A stretch of DNA of 64,000 nucleotides from Sphingobacterium sp. SYP-B4668 (GTDB taxonomy: Bacteria > Bacteroidota > Bacteroidia > Sphingobacteriales > Sphingobacteriaceae). The number at the start of each line of letters is the position of its first letter. Position 1 is the stretch's first letter. Under the pieces are notes generated by a model. The model did no database searches. It was not told where the DNA came from and was given only the letters and a program-made list of their open reading frames with translations. Shown here one piece after another: positions 10,816 to 19,716 of the stretch. The stretch spans positions 1,054,001 to 1,118,000 of the forward strand of contig NZ_CP115483.1 in assembly GCF_027627455.1 (NCBI RefSeq). Reading direction: 5' to 3'. Made by a program: the position numbers and the translations under genes.

Positions 10816-10847
10816 AAAAAAACCCCTAGTGATTTCACTAGGGGTTT
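10816..10847 (-). terminator. rpsA terminator
   Basis: Perfect 12-bp stem (AAACCCCTAGTG / CACTAGGGGTTT) with a 4-base loop at 10820-10847, continuing into T residues on the minus strand, 23 bases after the rpsA stop. Confidence 0.9.
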
Positions 10848-10869
10848 GAAGTATTGGATAATCTAAAAA

Positions 10870-12804
10870 TTATTTAGATTTCTTTTCGTCACCTTCCATT
10901 TGCTCTTTCAATTGTGCTAGAACGTCTAAGTCACCTAAAGTAGATTTCTCAACCGAGTCTTTCACTTTTTTCACAGCAGAAGTAGCCGCTTTTGCTTCTT
11001 TTTTACGTGCATTGAATTCTTCCACACGAGCTTCAGCTCTCTCATCTTCCCAAATACGAGAGTGAGATATAACCAAGCGTTTGTTTTCTTTGTTGAATTC
11101 AATGATTTTGAACTGGTTAACTTCGTCAACTTTCAATGCAGTACCGTCTTCTTTTACAGAATGTTTAGATGGACAGAATCCTTCAACACCATATTGTAGA
11201 GCTACGATATCGCCTTTTTCACCAACTTTCAATACAGTACCTTCGTGAACAGAGTCAATTGTAAAGATAGTCTCGAAAGTGTCCCAAGGGTTCTCTTCTA
11301 ATTGTTTGTGACCTAAGCTTAATTTTCTGTTGTCTTCATCTAATTCTAAAACAACAACTTCTAATGTTTCACCAACTTTAGTGAATTCGTTAGGGTGGTT
11401 GATTTTCTTAGACCAAGAAAGATCTGAAATATGGATTAGACCATCGATACCTTCTTCAAGTTCAACAAATACACCGAAGTTAGTCATGTTCTTCACAACA
11501 GCTTTTTGTTGTGAGCCTACAGGGTAACGATCAGTGATGTTTTTCCAAGGGTCAGGAGTCAATTGTTTAATACCTAGGCTCATCTTGCGTTCGTCTCTGT
11601 CCAAAGTCAATACTTCGGCTTCGATTTCATCACCTACTTTTAAGAACTCTTGTGGAGAACGTAAGTTTTGTGACCAAGACATTTCAGATACGTGGATTAA
11701 TCCTTCAACACCCGGGATAATTTCTAAGAAAGCACCATAATCAGCAACTGTTACGATTTTTCCTTTTACTTTAGAACCAATCACAAGGTCTTTATCCAAT
11801 GACTCCCAAGGGTGCTCAGATAGTTGTTTCAATCCTAATGCAATACGTTTTTTCTCGTCATCAAAATCTAATACAACAACGTTGATTGTTTGATCTAGTG
11901 ATAACACTTCTTTTGGATGCTCGATACGACCCCAAGAAATATCTGTGATATGAAGAAGTCCGTCTACACCACCTAAGTCGATGAACACACCGAAATCTGT
12001 AATATTTTTAACAGTACCCTCTAATACTTGACCTTTTTCTAATTTAGCAACGATTTCAGATTTTTGGTTTTCCAAATCATCTTCAATCAATACTTTGTGA
12101 GATACGACAACGTTTTTAAATTCGTGGTTGATTTTAACAACTTTGAATTCCATTGTTTTACCAACGTAGATGTCGTAATCGCGGATAGGTTTGATATCGA
12201 TTTGAGATCCAGGTAAGAAAGCCTCTACACCTTTGATATCCACGATAAGCCCCCCTTTAGTACGGCTCTTAACAAAACCATCGATGATTGCATCATTTTC
12301 CAATGCTTCATTGATAGCTTCCCAAGATTTTTGAGTTTTAGCGCGTTTGCGAGACAACACCAACTGACCGTTAGCATCTTCTTGTGACTCTACAAAAACG
12401 TCAACTTTGTCACCAACTTTCAAGTCAGGTAGATCACGGAATTCAGAAAGTGCAACTAAACCGTCTGATTTGAAACCAACGTTCAAGACAACATCTTTGT
12501 TGTTAACCGATACTACAATACCTTCAATGATCTCCCCTTGGTTGATTTGGTTGAAAGTTCCAGCATATTGCTCTTCTAATTTAGTGCGTTCTGCGTCGCT
12601 GTAGCTTCCGAATTTTTTCTCGTCAAGATCCCAATCGAATTCACCTTCAGGTGTAATCCAAGTGTTGGATTTGATTTCGTCGATTAATTTCGAATCAGCT
12701 TCTGATTCAATTTTTTCTGTGTCTTTCACCACTTTGGTGTCAGCACCGTGTAGCTCTGCGTTTTTCGCTGCTAACTCTTTTTCTGCTTCTTGTTTTTTTG
12801 CCAT
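10870..12804 (-). CDS. rpsA: 30S ribosomal protein S1
   Basis: 644 residues. An acidic/Lys N-terminal extension of about 85 residues is followed by six S1 OB-fold repeats at roughly 87-155, 170-238, 255-327, 340-415, 428-501 and 514-587; repeats 3-5 carry the canonical 'GVFIDLGGVDGLLHITDISW'-type sequence. The C-terminal tail is Lys/Glu-rich. S1 recruits mRNA to the 30S subunit, which matters in Bacteroidota where Shine-Dalgarno pairing is little used. Preceded by its own -7 element, a hairpin leader and an unusually strong purine-rich Shine-Dalgarno; followed by a strong terminator, so it is monocistronic. Confidence 0.96.
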   Translation of the reverse strand: MAKKQEAEKELAAKNAELHGADTKVVKDTEKIESEADSKLIDEIKSNTWITPEGEFDWDLDEKKFGSYSDAERTKLEEQYAGTFNQINQGEIIEGIVVSVNNKDVVLNVGFKSDGLVALSEFRDLPDLKVGDKVDVFVESQEDANGQLVLSRKRAKTQKSWEAINEALENDAIIDGFVKSRTKGGLIVDIKGVEAFLPGSQIDIKPIRDYDIYVGKTMEFKVVKINHEFKNVVVSHKVLIEDDLENQKSEIVAKLEKGQVLEGTVKNITDFGVFIDLGGVDGLLHITDISWGRIEHPKEVLSLDQTINVVVLDFDDEKKRIALGLKQLSEHPWESLDKDLVIGSKVKGKIVTVADYGAFLEIIPGVEGLIHVSEMSWSQNLRSPQEFLKVGDEIEAEVLTLDRDERKMSLGIKQLTPDPWKNITDRYPVGSQQKAVVKNMTNFGVFVELEEGIDGLIHISDLSWSKKINHPNEFTKVGETLEVVVLELDEDNRKLSLGHKQLEENPWDTFETIFTIDSVHEGTVLKVGEKGDIVALQYGVEGFCPSKHSVKEDGTALKVDEVNQFKIIEFNKENKRLVISHSRIWEDERAEARVEEFNARKKEAKAATSAVKKVKDSVEKSTLGDLDVLAQLKEQMEGDEKKSK

Positions 12805-12851
12805 TAATTATTTTATCTCCTTTTCCCAACTCAGTTGGGACTGCAAAAATA
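12805..12851 (-). promoter_or_regulatory. rpsA promoter and structured leader
   Basis: On the minus strand: TATTTTTG (12851-12844) matches the -7 consensus, then a perfect 7-bp hairpin CCCAACT / AGTTGGG (12839-12825) at the expected 5' end of the mRNA, then AAAAGGAGATA, then the ATG. The hairpin and the strong AAGGAG are seen; a role in mRNA stability or autoregulation is inferred. Confidence 0.6.
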
Positions 12852-12938
12852 CGAAAAACTTTTATTAACAAGTATTTATGTGAAAAAAATATTGACTTTA
12901 TGATGAAATCATACTGTAAGGTGATTCAAGTCGGACTA

Positions 12939-15077
12939 TTAAATCACTTCAGACCTTGATTTTAAGGTCAATAGGATGGTATCCACTAGTTTTTTTTCAT
13001 TAAATGGTTTGATTAATATACCATCAAATTTTAGTCCATGTTTCAGTTCGAGAGCTTTAACTTGTTCATTATCAGATGATGTTGCTATAGTGAATATATG
13101 GTTGTATTTTTCGTCCTTCCGAATGCGCACCAAGAGCTCGTCTCCCGCCATCAGCGGCATATTGATATCTGTGATGACTACATCAATTCTCTTTTCTAAT
13201 ATAATTTTCAATGCTTCAATTCCATTTGTAGCAGTTTCCACAAATGGATGCTGTGCAAAAAATTGCTTCATATAAAGTAGATTCAATGCGTTATCATCTA
13301 CAATCAACCAAGAAATGTCCTTCCCAAGTTCAGCAATTGAGTTTACACGTTCAGTGCTAGGTAGCTTGGGTCTTTTTGCGGCAGGGATTGGTATCTCAAT
13401 TCGGAAGATTGTTCCTTGGTTCACAACACTGTTAAAATTGATTTTTCCTTTAAGGCTACTTGCCAGTTTTTTCGTAATGAACAAGCCTAATCCCACTCCA
13501 CCTTCTACTTTGTTGGTCTTATTGACGGTGAAGTATTTTCTGAAGATGGTTTTTTCAAGGTCTTCAGAAATTCCTATACCCTCATCTTTGACAATTAAGA
13601 GTAATTGATGATTTTTATCGTTAATCTTGACTGTTGTTGTGATATTTCCTTTTTGCGAATATTTGATAGCATTTGAAATAAGATTGTTCAAGATATGCCT
13701 AATTTTGAACTCATCCGAATGTATCACTGTATTTTTGCTCTTTTCAATAACATATTTTAAGGACAAGTTTTTGAGTTCGGCCTGATTCCGATATTGTTCG
13801 GTAACGTCAATCAATAATTCGTTGATATCAAAGTCGCTGAGCAATAGATTACTATCTGCCCCATCAACTTTGCTGAGGTTGAGAATGTCATTTATGGTTT
13901 TGGAAGTACTTTGGATACTGGAATATGCCGACTCAAGCAATAGACGGTCTTTATTGGTGTAAAGATCTCCTCTCTTTTTGAGTAAATCTATAATTCCTAT
14001 TAAGGAGTTGATAGGTGTCCGAATTTCATGTGTAATTTCAGCCAAAGTATCTGTTTTTTCTTCTGCAAGATTGTTGGCATATAGCTTTTCTTCGATCAGT
14101 TTCCGTTCATAATAATTGCTGTATAATTGGTAGTAAGCAATAAAGCAAATCATGATAAACATAAATATCATACTACTCACCAATGTCCATTTAAATTGAT
14201 TTGTTTTTTGAAACAACACTTTGGTTTCTGTACTCGTGTTGGCATGCTTTTGTAACATCTGCCTATCATGTACATCACGAATGATTTTATTGAGCTCGTA
14301 AAGGAGTACGAAATTTGTAGATAGTAATTCTCTTTCCTTTTGTCTAAGGTCGTAAAATGATTTTTTAAGTTCCGATAGCCTATCTTGTGTGTGTTTTTTA
14401 GCGTTTACTATTTGCGTTTGATATTGCTGTTCAAGCTGTTGTTGTTCGACTTCAATGGCCTCCAGATTGGGAAGTTTAATGGTATCCGCTTTATTGTCGA
14501 ACAGCCTTTTGAAGAAGGATTTTTTCTTTATTACTACGTATGACTGCTCCTTAGGAACTTTCTTTTTTTCGATTTTTGGTGGGGGCGGAGTAAAATCCTT
14601 GTTGTAAATAAGTAATTGAGGGTAGTTTTTTAGCGTATCAGAAAAGTCAAGTATCTCAGTGATTCGTAATCTTAACAATACGAAATCATCCGCTATTTGT
14701 CGTCGTCGTTCAATATTATCATTGTATGAACTTGAGGATTTGTCACTGTTTTCAAAGACAATCAACATGGAGTCTATCACACCATTAATATCCAATAATG
14801 TGTGTTCATATTTTTGATAATTTTCCTTGTCAAAATCTATCGAGAATAGACGGAAATAATTCTCAGCTTCATTATATTTAGTCAATATGTTTGAAAAATC
14901 GCTGTTTTCTTCATTGATGGAGCTATAGATGTTTTCTAATCTCTTCTGAATATTCTGGTATTGTTGAAATGAAATGAGAAAGACCAGCACGATAAATGCA
15001 AACAAAACAATAGTGGAGAAAAGAAGTAGATTTCTTACTCTATTACTCTTTTGGTACGATACATTTGTTTTTTTCAT
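12939..15077 (-). CDS. Hybrid sensor histidine kinase/response regulator
   Basis: 712 residues from the ATG at 15077 (a start at 15095 is less likely). Membrane helix near 15-38, a long coiled-coil sensor region with a Pro/Lys patch, a second helix near 300-322, then HisKA ('LAEITHEIRTPINSLIGII', His near 350), HATPase ('NLISNAIKYSQKG', 'DEGIGISEDLEKTIF', 'GGVGLGLFITKKL') and a receiver ('WLIVDDNALN', phospho-acceptor in 'VVITDINMPLMAG', Lys in 'ILIKPF'). It should sense a signal and relay phosphate internally to an output that is not encoded nearby. It follows yihY by 70 bases at the end of the PASTA-mltG-thioesterase-yihY group, so an envelope signal is a plausible guess. Confidence 0.93.
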   Translation of the reverse strand: MKKTNVSYQKSNRVRNLLLFSTIVLFAFIVLVFLISFQQYQNIQKRLENIYSSINEENSDFSNILTKYNEAENYFRLFSIDFDKENYQKYEHTLLDINGVIDSMLIVFENSDKSSSSYNDNIERRRQIADDFVLLRLRITEILDFSDTLKNYPQLLIYNKDFTPPPPKIEKKKVPKEQSYVVIKKKSFFKRLFDNKADTIKLPNLEAIEVEQQQLEQQYQTQIVNAKKHTQDRLSELKKSFYDLRQKERELLSTNFVLLYELNKIIRDVHDRQMLQKHANTSTETKVLFQKTNQFKWTLVSSMIFMFIMICFIAYYQLYSNYYERKLIEEKLYANNLAEEKTDTLAEITHEIRTPINSLIGIIDLLKKRGDLYTNKDRLLLESAYSSIQSTSKTINDILNLSKVDGADSNLLLSDFDINELLIDVTEQYRNQAELKNLSLKYVIEKSKNTVIHSDEFKIRHILNNLISNAIKYSQKGNITTTVKINDKNHQLLLIVKDEGIGISEDLEKTIFRKYFTVNKTNKVEGGVGLGLFITKKLASSLKGKINFNSVVNQGTIFRIEIPIPAAKRPKLPSTERVNSIAELGKDISWLIVDDNALNLLYMKQFFAQHPFVETATNGIEALKIILEKRIDVVITDINMPLMAGDELLVRIRKDEKYNHIFTIATSSDNEQVKALELKHGLKFDGILIKPFNEKKLVDTILLTLKSRSEVI

Positions 15078-15147
15078 AAGACGAAAGAGATACAAAATAA
15101 AGCTTTATTATTAAGCCGACTCTTATCAATCTTTGAAAATGTAGCGT

Positions 15148-16116
15148 CTAATCTACAGGCTTGAATGAATTATAGGTGCGTGGTCTCACTATTTTAATGC
15201 TTTGCTTGGACAGCGCGATACTGGCATTGAGTTCGTAGCCCACAAGAAGGATAAGGGAGTTGAGATACATCCAAATCATGATGACGATAATAGTTCCAAT
15301 TGAGCCATATAGCTTATTGTATGCCCCGAAATGATTGATGTAATATGCGAATCCCGAGAAGGTGAGGATGGCAAGAATTGTGGCAAGTGTAGCTCCAGGA
15401 CTAAATAATTTCCATTTGCGATTTGAAGCCGGTCCAAATTTATAGAGACAACTTACCGTAAAGAAGTATGTGCTAAATAGAATTAACCATCTTGCGGCCT
15501 TAATTATGAATGTCCAGAACCAAGAAGCGTCTACCGATATGTTGGATTTCAAATAATTGATGACAATGCCTGCAAATGTAAATATACTCATACCCACCGT
15601 TAACGCGAAGATAATGATGAATGACAAAACCAATGCCACTAAGCGCTGTTTGATCCAGCTTCTATTCTCAGTCGTCAGCGATGCTTTGTTAAATGCTAAC
15701 ATCAGGGTGTGCATGCCGTTGGTCGAGAAAAACGTTGCCAAGACAAAACCAAAGGAAAGAAGTCCCCCATTCTGATTTTTGATAATATCTTCCAAGGTAG
15801 TTTGGATTACACCAAATGCATTGTGCGGTATGATTACTTTTAGAAATTCTAATAGCTGTTCTTGAAAATTGTCAATGGGTATGTAGGGTATCAATGTAAA
15901 AAGGAAAATGATAGCCGGAAACATAGCCAGTAGAAAATTGTATGCTAAAGAAGAAGCCTTATTTATAATGGATTCCCGAGCAATCTCCTGAAAAAAAAAC
16001 GTTCCAACCGTATATAAAGGAAGTGAGCCAAAGCCGGGAAGCACTACGCCCTTAGTCCATTCGATAAAATGGTCGTATGGTTTGAAAGAGAGCAATATAT
16101 GATGAAACCGGTTCAT
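15148..16116 (-). CDS. YihY/virulence factor BrkB-family membrane protein
   Basis: 322 residues with six hydrophobic segments. Family features: 'SIINKASSLAYNFLLAMFPAIIFLFTLIPYI' region near the N-terminus, 'FFSTNGMHTLMLAFNKA', and 'GSIGTIIVIMIWMYLNSLILLVGYELNA' toward the end. The family was once called ribonuclease BN, a name now rejected; transport or membrane roles are suspected but unproven. Its ATG overlaps the stop of the upstream thioesterase gene (TAATG), which indicates translational coupling. Confidence 0.88.
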   Translation of the reverse strand: MNRFHHILLSFKPYDHFIEWTKGVVLPGFGSLPLYTVGTFFFQEIARESIINKASSLAYNFLLAMFPAIIFLFTLIPYIPIDNFQEQLLEFLKVIIPHNAFGVIQTTLEDIIKNQNGGLLSFGFVLATFFSTNGMHTLMLAFNKASLTTENRSWIKQRLVALVLSFIIIFALTVGMSIFTFAGIVINYLKSNISVDASWFWTFIIKAARWLILFSTYFFTVSCLYKFGPASNRKWKLFSPGATLATILAILTFSGFAYYINHFGAYNKLYGSIGTIIVIMIWMYLNSLILLVGYELNASIALSKQSIKIVRPRTYNSFKPVD

Positions 16117-16526
16117 TAATCTCCAAAATAAGCGGACATTTTTTCTTGAAAAATAGCTGGAGGTAGGCAGGGTTTATTTTTGACAATATCTACAAATACA
16201 AGCTCCGCCGAGCCTGTATTGATGAGTTCACCGGCCTCATTAAAGAGTTCGTGTTCAAATTTTAATCGTATAGATGGCTTGACCCTGATTTTTGTCTTGA
16301 TGGTAATCAATTCATCGTAGCGCGCTGGTTTCAGATATCTGCAGTTTAGTTCCAAGACAGGCAGCATCACACCCATTTCTTCCAGTTCTTTGTACGATAT
16401 TCCAGTACTTCGTAGCATTTCTGTACGAGCTACTTCATAGAAAGCAGCATAATTACCATAGTACATATAGCCCATTTGGTCCGTTTCAGCATATCTTACA
16501 CGTAGTTGATTCTCGAATACAAACAT
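16116..16526 (-). CDS. Acyl-CoA thioesterase, YbgC-like hot-dog fold
   Basis: 136 residues, the usual size of 4-hydroxybenzoyl-CoA thioesterase-type proteins. The signature 'LRVRYAETDQMGYMYYGNYAAFYEVARTEML' region (residues 7-37) holds the catalytic Asp in 'AETDQMG' and the family 'YGNY..FYE.AR' helix. YbgC-like enzymes hydrolyse acyl-CoA thioesters and are linked to phospholipid and envelope metabolism in other bacteria. It lies 13 bases after mltG and overlaps yihY by one base (TAATG), within the envelope operon. Confidence 0.88.
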   Translation of the reverse strand: MFVFENQLRVRYAETDQMGYMYYGNYAAFYEVARTEMLRSTGISYKELEEMGVMLPVLELNCRYLKPARYDELITIKTKIRVKPSIRLKFEHELFNEAGELINTGSAELVFVDIVKNKPCLPPAIFQEKMSAYFGD

Positions 16527-16539
16527 GGATATCTACCTT

Positions 16540-17583
16540 TTATTTTTTTATATTTCTTTCATTCAGTTTCTGTTGATATTTACGAGCATAGGCAAGATGT
16601 TCGCTCTCAGTTCTGGAGAAATTGTGATATCCTGAAAAATCTTCCTTAGCGACCATGTAAATGAAATCGTGGTGTTCATAGTTCAAGACGGCATCTATGG
16701 AAGCAATGGTAGGCAGGCTGATAGGTCCTGGAGGCAACCCTCTATTGAGGTAGGTATTATATGGAGATTCTGTCCGGAGATGTTTATTTAAAACCCGACG
16801 AATTGTAAAATCTTTTGTTGCAAATATGACTGTGGGGTCTGCTTGCAGAAGCATGCCTTTTTTCAATCTGTTGATATACAATCCCGCGATGGTGGGCATC
16901 TCATTTTTATGTAGCGCCTCACCTTTGACGATGGAAGCCAATACACTGACTTCTTGTGGAGTCAAATTGATAGCCCGAGCTTTGGCCATACGGTCTTCAT
17001 TCCAAAACTTATTATATTCGTCGTGGAATCGGGCAAACATCTTTTCTGGAGCAGTATTCCAATAAATCTCGTAAGTATTTGGGATAAACATCGAAAAGAA
17101 ATTCTCCTGTGTAAATCCATACTTTTCGGCTGTAGTTGGGTCATTTAATAAGGAGATGAAAGCAGTAGAGTCCGCTTCAAAATTTTTGCCCAGCAATGCT
17201 GCAAAATTCTCTTTTAGCCTTACCGTTTCAAATCTAAATTTTACAGCTTCTTGATATCCCCCCCTTAAATTGCCGATAAGACGACGATTGTTCATCCCCG
17301 GAGTCAATTTATATCGCCCTGGCTTTACGTTGTTTTTATAATCCATCTTACCCGCTGCCACATCAAATAAATCGGGATTATCTACGATACCCTTTTCTGT
17401 GATTGTACGGAGTACTTTTTCGTAATTGTCTCCCTCACGTATGTAGAGGTACTCTTGCTGGTCTGTTACGCTAGCGCCAAAAAACGCTTCGTAGTAGCGC
17501 CATCCAAAATACCCACCGACAATGATGATCAGTGCTAATATAATTCCAAGCCACTTAGGCATTTTTCTCTTGTTTGACGTCAT
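16540..17583 (-). CDS. mltG: Endolytic murein transglycosylase MltG
   Basis: 347 residues. One N-terminal membrane helix (about 12-30), a LysM-like region ('LYIREGDNYEKVLRTITEKG'), and the YceG/MltG catalytic domain: 'MFIPNTYEIYWNT', 'SVLASIVKGEALHKNEMPTI' with the catalytic Glu in 'KGEA', 'INRLKKGMLLQADPTV', 'NTYLNRGLPPGPI'. MltG cuts nascent glycan strands at the inner membrane and helps set glycan chain length. The first Glu of the common 'EKE' motif is changed (here 'KGE'), but the position I take as catalytic is kept. The gene begins 3 bases after the PASTA-protein gene. Confidence 0.92.
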   Translation of the reverse strand: MTSNKRKMPKWLGIILALIIIVGGYFGWRYYEAFFGASVTDQQEYLYIREGDNYEKVLRTITEKGIVDNPDLFDVAAGKMDYKNNVKPGRYKLTPGMNNRRLIGNLRGGYQEAVKFRFETVRLKENFAALLGKNFEADSTAFISLLNDPTTAEKYGFTQENFFSMFIPNTYEIYWNTAPEKMFARFHDEYNKFWNEDRMAKARAINLTPQEVSVLASIVKGEALHKNEMPTIAGLYINRLKKGMLLQADPTVIFATKDFTIRRVLNKHLRTESPYNTYLNRGLPPGPISLPTIASIDAVLNYEHHDFIYMVAKEDFSGYHNFSRTESEHLAYARKYQQKLNERNIKK

Positions 17584-17586
17584 TTC

Positions 17587-18345
17587 TTATTGTTGTGAAA
17601 GTGATAGATTGATGGGGGTCCCCAAGCTCACCAACCCACCTGTGGTATCTGGGGTTTGGGCAGAAACTCTAGCAGCGGTAGAATCACTTATAGCACCTTG
17701 GTACTGGACAACACCTAGGTTAAGTCCTACACCTTGTAATGCAAATTTGGCTTCACTAAGCGTCAAGCCTATTAAGTTCGGGATATTAATTTCATCTTCA
17801 CCACGACCATCACCCAATACGAGTTCGATGCGTGAGCCCTTGGGCACCATTCGGCCAGCTTTTAACTTTTGCCCAGCGAACTTAACATCCAGTACTACAT
17901 CTTTGGCAATATCTGCCACGTATGTAGTGTCTCCCATACGGAATCCATGGTTTTTTAGAATCGCTGTAGCTTCAATTAAGGTTTTATCTATGATATTTGG
18001 AAAATCTGTCTCAGGGGCACTTTTGGTAATGATAGTTAAATAGATTGTACGGCCGCTTTTGACATGGAAATCTGCTTCAGGATCTTGTTCGATAACCAGA
18101 CCTGGCTTTGCATCCATCTGATACACGGAGTCTACTTGGTAGTCAAGGTCCGCCTTTTCTAAAGCAGCAATAGCCTGTTCGATTGTCATTCCTTTTACCG
18201 TAGGTACTGGAATAGCTTCGTCATGTTTGGTGTAGATGCCCAATCCAAAGTATATGCCCAAGAATAGAATGACAAAGAAGACAATTGCTAATATTAAGTT
18301 CTTTCTGAACGTGTCAGTTCGTAGGTAAGTGAATATTTTTGACAT
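17587..18345 (-). CDS. Membrane-anchored PASTA-domain protein
   Basis: 252 residues: a short cytoplasmic start, one membrane helix at about 15-37, then three PASTA domains at roughly 42-108, 113-180 and 185-252 ('VPTVKGMTIEQAIAALEKA', 'DFPNIIDKTLIEATAILKNH', 'INIPNLIGLTLSEAKFALQG'). PASTA domains bind peptidoglycan or muropeptides in Ser/Thr kinases and PBPs of Gram-positives; here there is no kinase or transpeptidase domain. It is first in the operon with mltG (3-base gap), so a scaffold or sensor for septal peptidoglycan synthesis is a fair inference. A -7 element TAATTTTG lies at 18391-18398. Confidence 0.9.
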   Translation of the reverse strand: MSKIFTYLRTDTFRKNLILAIVFFVILFLGIYFGLGIYTKHDEAIPVPTVKGMTIEQAIAALEKADLDYQVDSVYQMDAKPGLVIEQDPEADFHVKSGRTIYLTIITKSAPETDFPNIIDKTLIEATAILKNHGFRMGDTTYVADIAKDVVLDVKFAGQKLKAGRMVPKGSRIELVLGDGRGEDEINIPNLIGLTLSEAKFALQGVGLNLGVVQYQGAISDSTAARVSAQTPDTTGGLVSLGTPINLSLSQQ

Positions 18346-18390
18346 TGTAAAAATTAAGAGTCTATTAGTACATTACGTAAATAAGACATG

Positions 18391-18398
18391 CAAAATTA
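18391..18398 (-). promoter_or_regulatory. -7 element of the PASTA-mltG operon
   Basis: TAATTTTG on the minus strand, about 45 bases before the PASTA ATG. No clear -33 element. It overlaps the edge of an AATTAAAG / CTTTAATT inverted repeat at 18393-18413. Confidence 0.4.
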
Positions 18399-18601
18399 AA
18401 GCCATCCTTTAATTTTGACCTCGTCTTTTTTAAACTAAAAATAAATTTGCTTTTATATACGACACCATCTATGTTGGATATAAAACAAATTTATTCATTT
18501 ACCTATGGTGGACATCTTGCCCACGAATCGGCTTTCCGCTGCTTCTGAAAGATGACTTTTACTGCGGAAATATTAAAACAAAATTATTCGTTTTTCCGTG
18601 T

Positions 18602-18622
18602 ATAGCAAATTATATTTGCTAT
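18602..18622 (+). promoter_or_regulatory. Palindrome over the ddl -7 element
   Basis: Perfect 9-bp arms (ATAGCAAAT / ATTTGCTAT) with a TAT centre. The -7 match TATATTTG (18611-18618) lies inside it, 23 bases before the ddl ATG. It is either an operator for a dimeric regulator or a coincidence of AT-rich promoter sequence. The rest of the ~295-base divergent gap (18346-18641) shows nothing else recognisable apart from the short repeat at 18393-18413. Confidence 0.45.
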
Positions 18623-18641
18623 TAAGAATCACTAAATTTTT

Positions 18642-19646
18642 ATGAAAGCAAAAATAGCATTATTAACTGGAGGATATACAGGCGAATCGGAAGTTTCTTT
18701 CAAAAGTTCAGCTTTCGTATATGCTAAGATAGACCATGAAAAATATGATGTCTACCTTATTACGATTACTAAAGAACAATGGTTTTATGTTAATGACGCT
18801 GGAATTAAACATGTAATTTCAAGAGAAGATTTTACGCTTCAATTGGAAGACAGGAAAATTCATTTTGATTTAGCTTTTATTATGATCCACGGGACTCCAG
18901 GAGAAGATGGTAGACTGCAGGGATATTTTGACATGTTGGATATTCCATATACATCTTGTGACGCACTGACCTCATCATTGACGATGAATAAAGGATACAC
19001 AAAATCTGTTTTGCAAGGAATTGACTATCTTCATATGGCAAAATCTGTTTTGTTGTTTGATTCCCAATATGATTATGCCGTTGAGTTGGTCGAGGCCAAC
19101 CTGGCTCTTCCATATTTTGTGAAACCCAATGCCGGAGGCAGTAGTATTGGTATGACTAAGGTGAAGACCGCCACTGAGCTGCCTGATGCCATTGCCAAAG
19201 CATTTAATGCCGAAAATACAGGCAGGCAGGTGATTGTTGAAGAGTTTGTTACTGGACGTGAGTTTTCAGAGGGGGTATATAGAAATGAGCGAGGAGAGTT
19301 GGTCGTGTTGCCAGCGACAGAGGTAAGGACTACGCGAGAGTTTTTTGATTACGAAGCCAAGTATACGCCGGGTCTGACTGAAGAAATTACACCAGCAGAT
19401 TTGACCACATTACAAACGACAAGAATTGCACAAATACTTAGAGAAATCTATGTACGACTCAACTGTAAAGGCATGGTTCGTATTGATTTTTTTCTTGAAA
19501 AGGACACGGATAAATTCTATTTTATTGAAATCAATACCATACCTGGTCAAACACCCCAAAGCTTCATCCCCCAACAAGTACGAGCGGCAGGGATGAGTGA
19601 GACAGAATTCTATGGGCAGTTGATCGAAGTCGCGTTAAAGAAGTAA
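18642..19646 (+). CDS. ddl: D-alanine--D-alanine ligase
   Basis: 334 residues, ATP-grasp fold. It joins two D-Ala for the peptidoglycan pentapeptide. Features: N-terminal 'KIALLTGGYTGESEVSFKS', 'MIHGTPGEDGRLQGYFDML', 'PYTSCDALTSSLTMNKGYTK', the ATP-binding loop 'PYFVKPNAGGSSIGMTKV', and the metal/active-site end 'RIDFFLEKDTDKFYFIEINT' followed by 'PGQTPQSFIPQ'. Length is slightly above the common ~310. It is divergent from the PASTA-mltG operon, keeping the cell-wall theme together, and ends in a shared hairpin terminator. Confidence 0.95.
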   Translation: MKAKIALLTGGYTGESEVSFKSSAFVYAKIDHEKYDVYLITITKEQWFYVNDAGIKHVISREDFTLQLEDRKIHFDLAFIMIHGTPGEDGRLQGYFDMLDIPYTSCDALTSSLTMNKGYTKSVLQGIDYLHMAKSVLLFDSQYDYAVELVEANLALPYFVKPNAGGSSIGMTKVKTATELPDAIAKAFNAENTGRQVIVEEFVTGREFSEGVYRNERGELVVLPATEVRTTREFFDYEAKYTPGLTEEITPADLTTLQTTRIAQILREIYVRLNCKGMVRIDFFLEKDTDKFYFIEINTIPGQTPQSFIPQQVRAAGMSETEFYGQLIEVALKK

Positions 19647-19666
19647 CTAAGGTGTAACGTTGCCTT

Positions 19667-19716
19667 ATTGGGAAAGGGGAGATAATTACACTATGCTCCC
19701 TTTCCCAATTGTTTTT
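19667..19716. terminator. Bidirectional terminator between ddl and the serine hydrolase
   Basis: Inverted repeat ATTGGGAAAGGGGAG / CTCCCTTTCCCAAT (one bulged base), 19667-19709, followed by GTTTTTT. It sits between convergent genes and can serve both. Confidence 0.8.

Noticed and set aside
10779-10838. N-terminal extension of the YdeI-like gene
   Set aside because: These 20 codons run through the rpsA terminator hairpin; the sequence is not conserved-looking, and the ATG at 10778 gives the normal domain start.
17522-18043. Open frame of 173 codons on the plus strand across mltG and the PASTA gene
   Set aside because: Antisense to two clear protein domains and of biased composition; a shadow.
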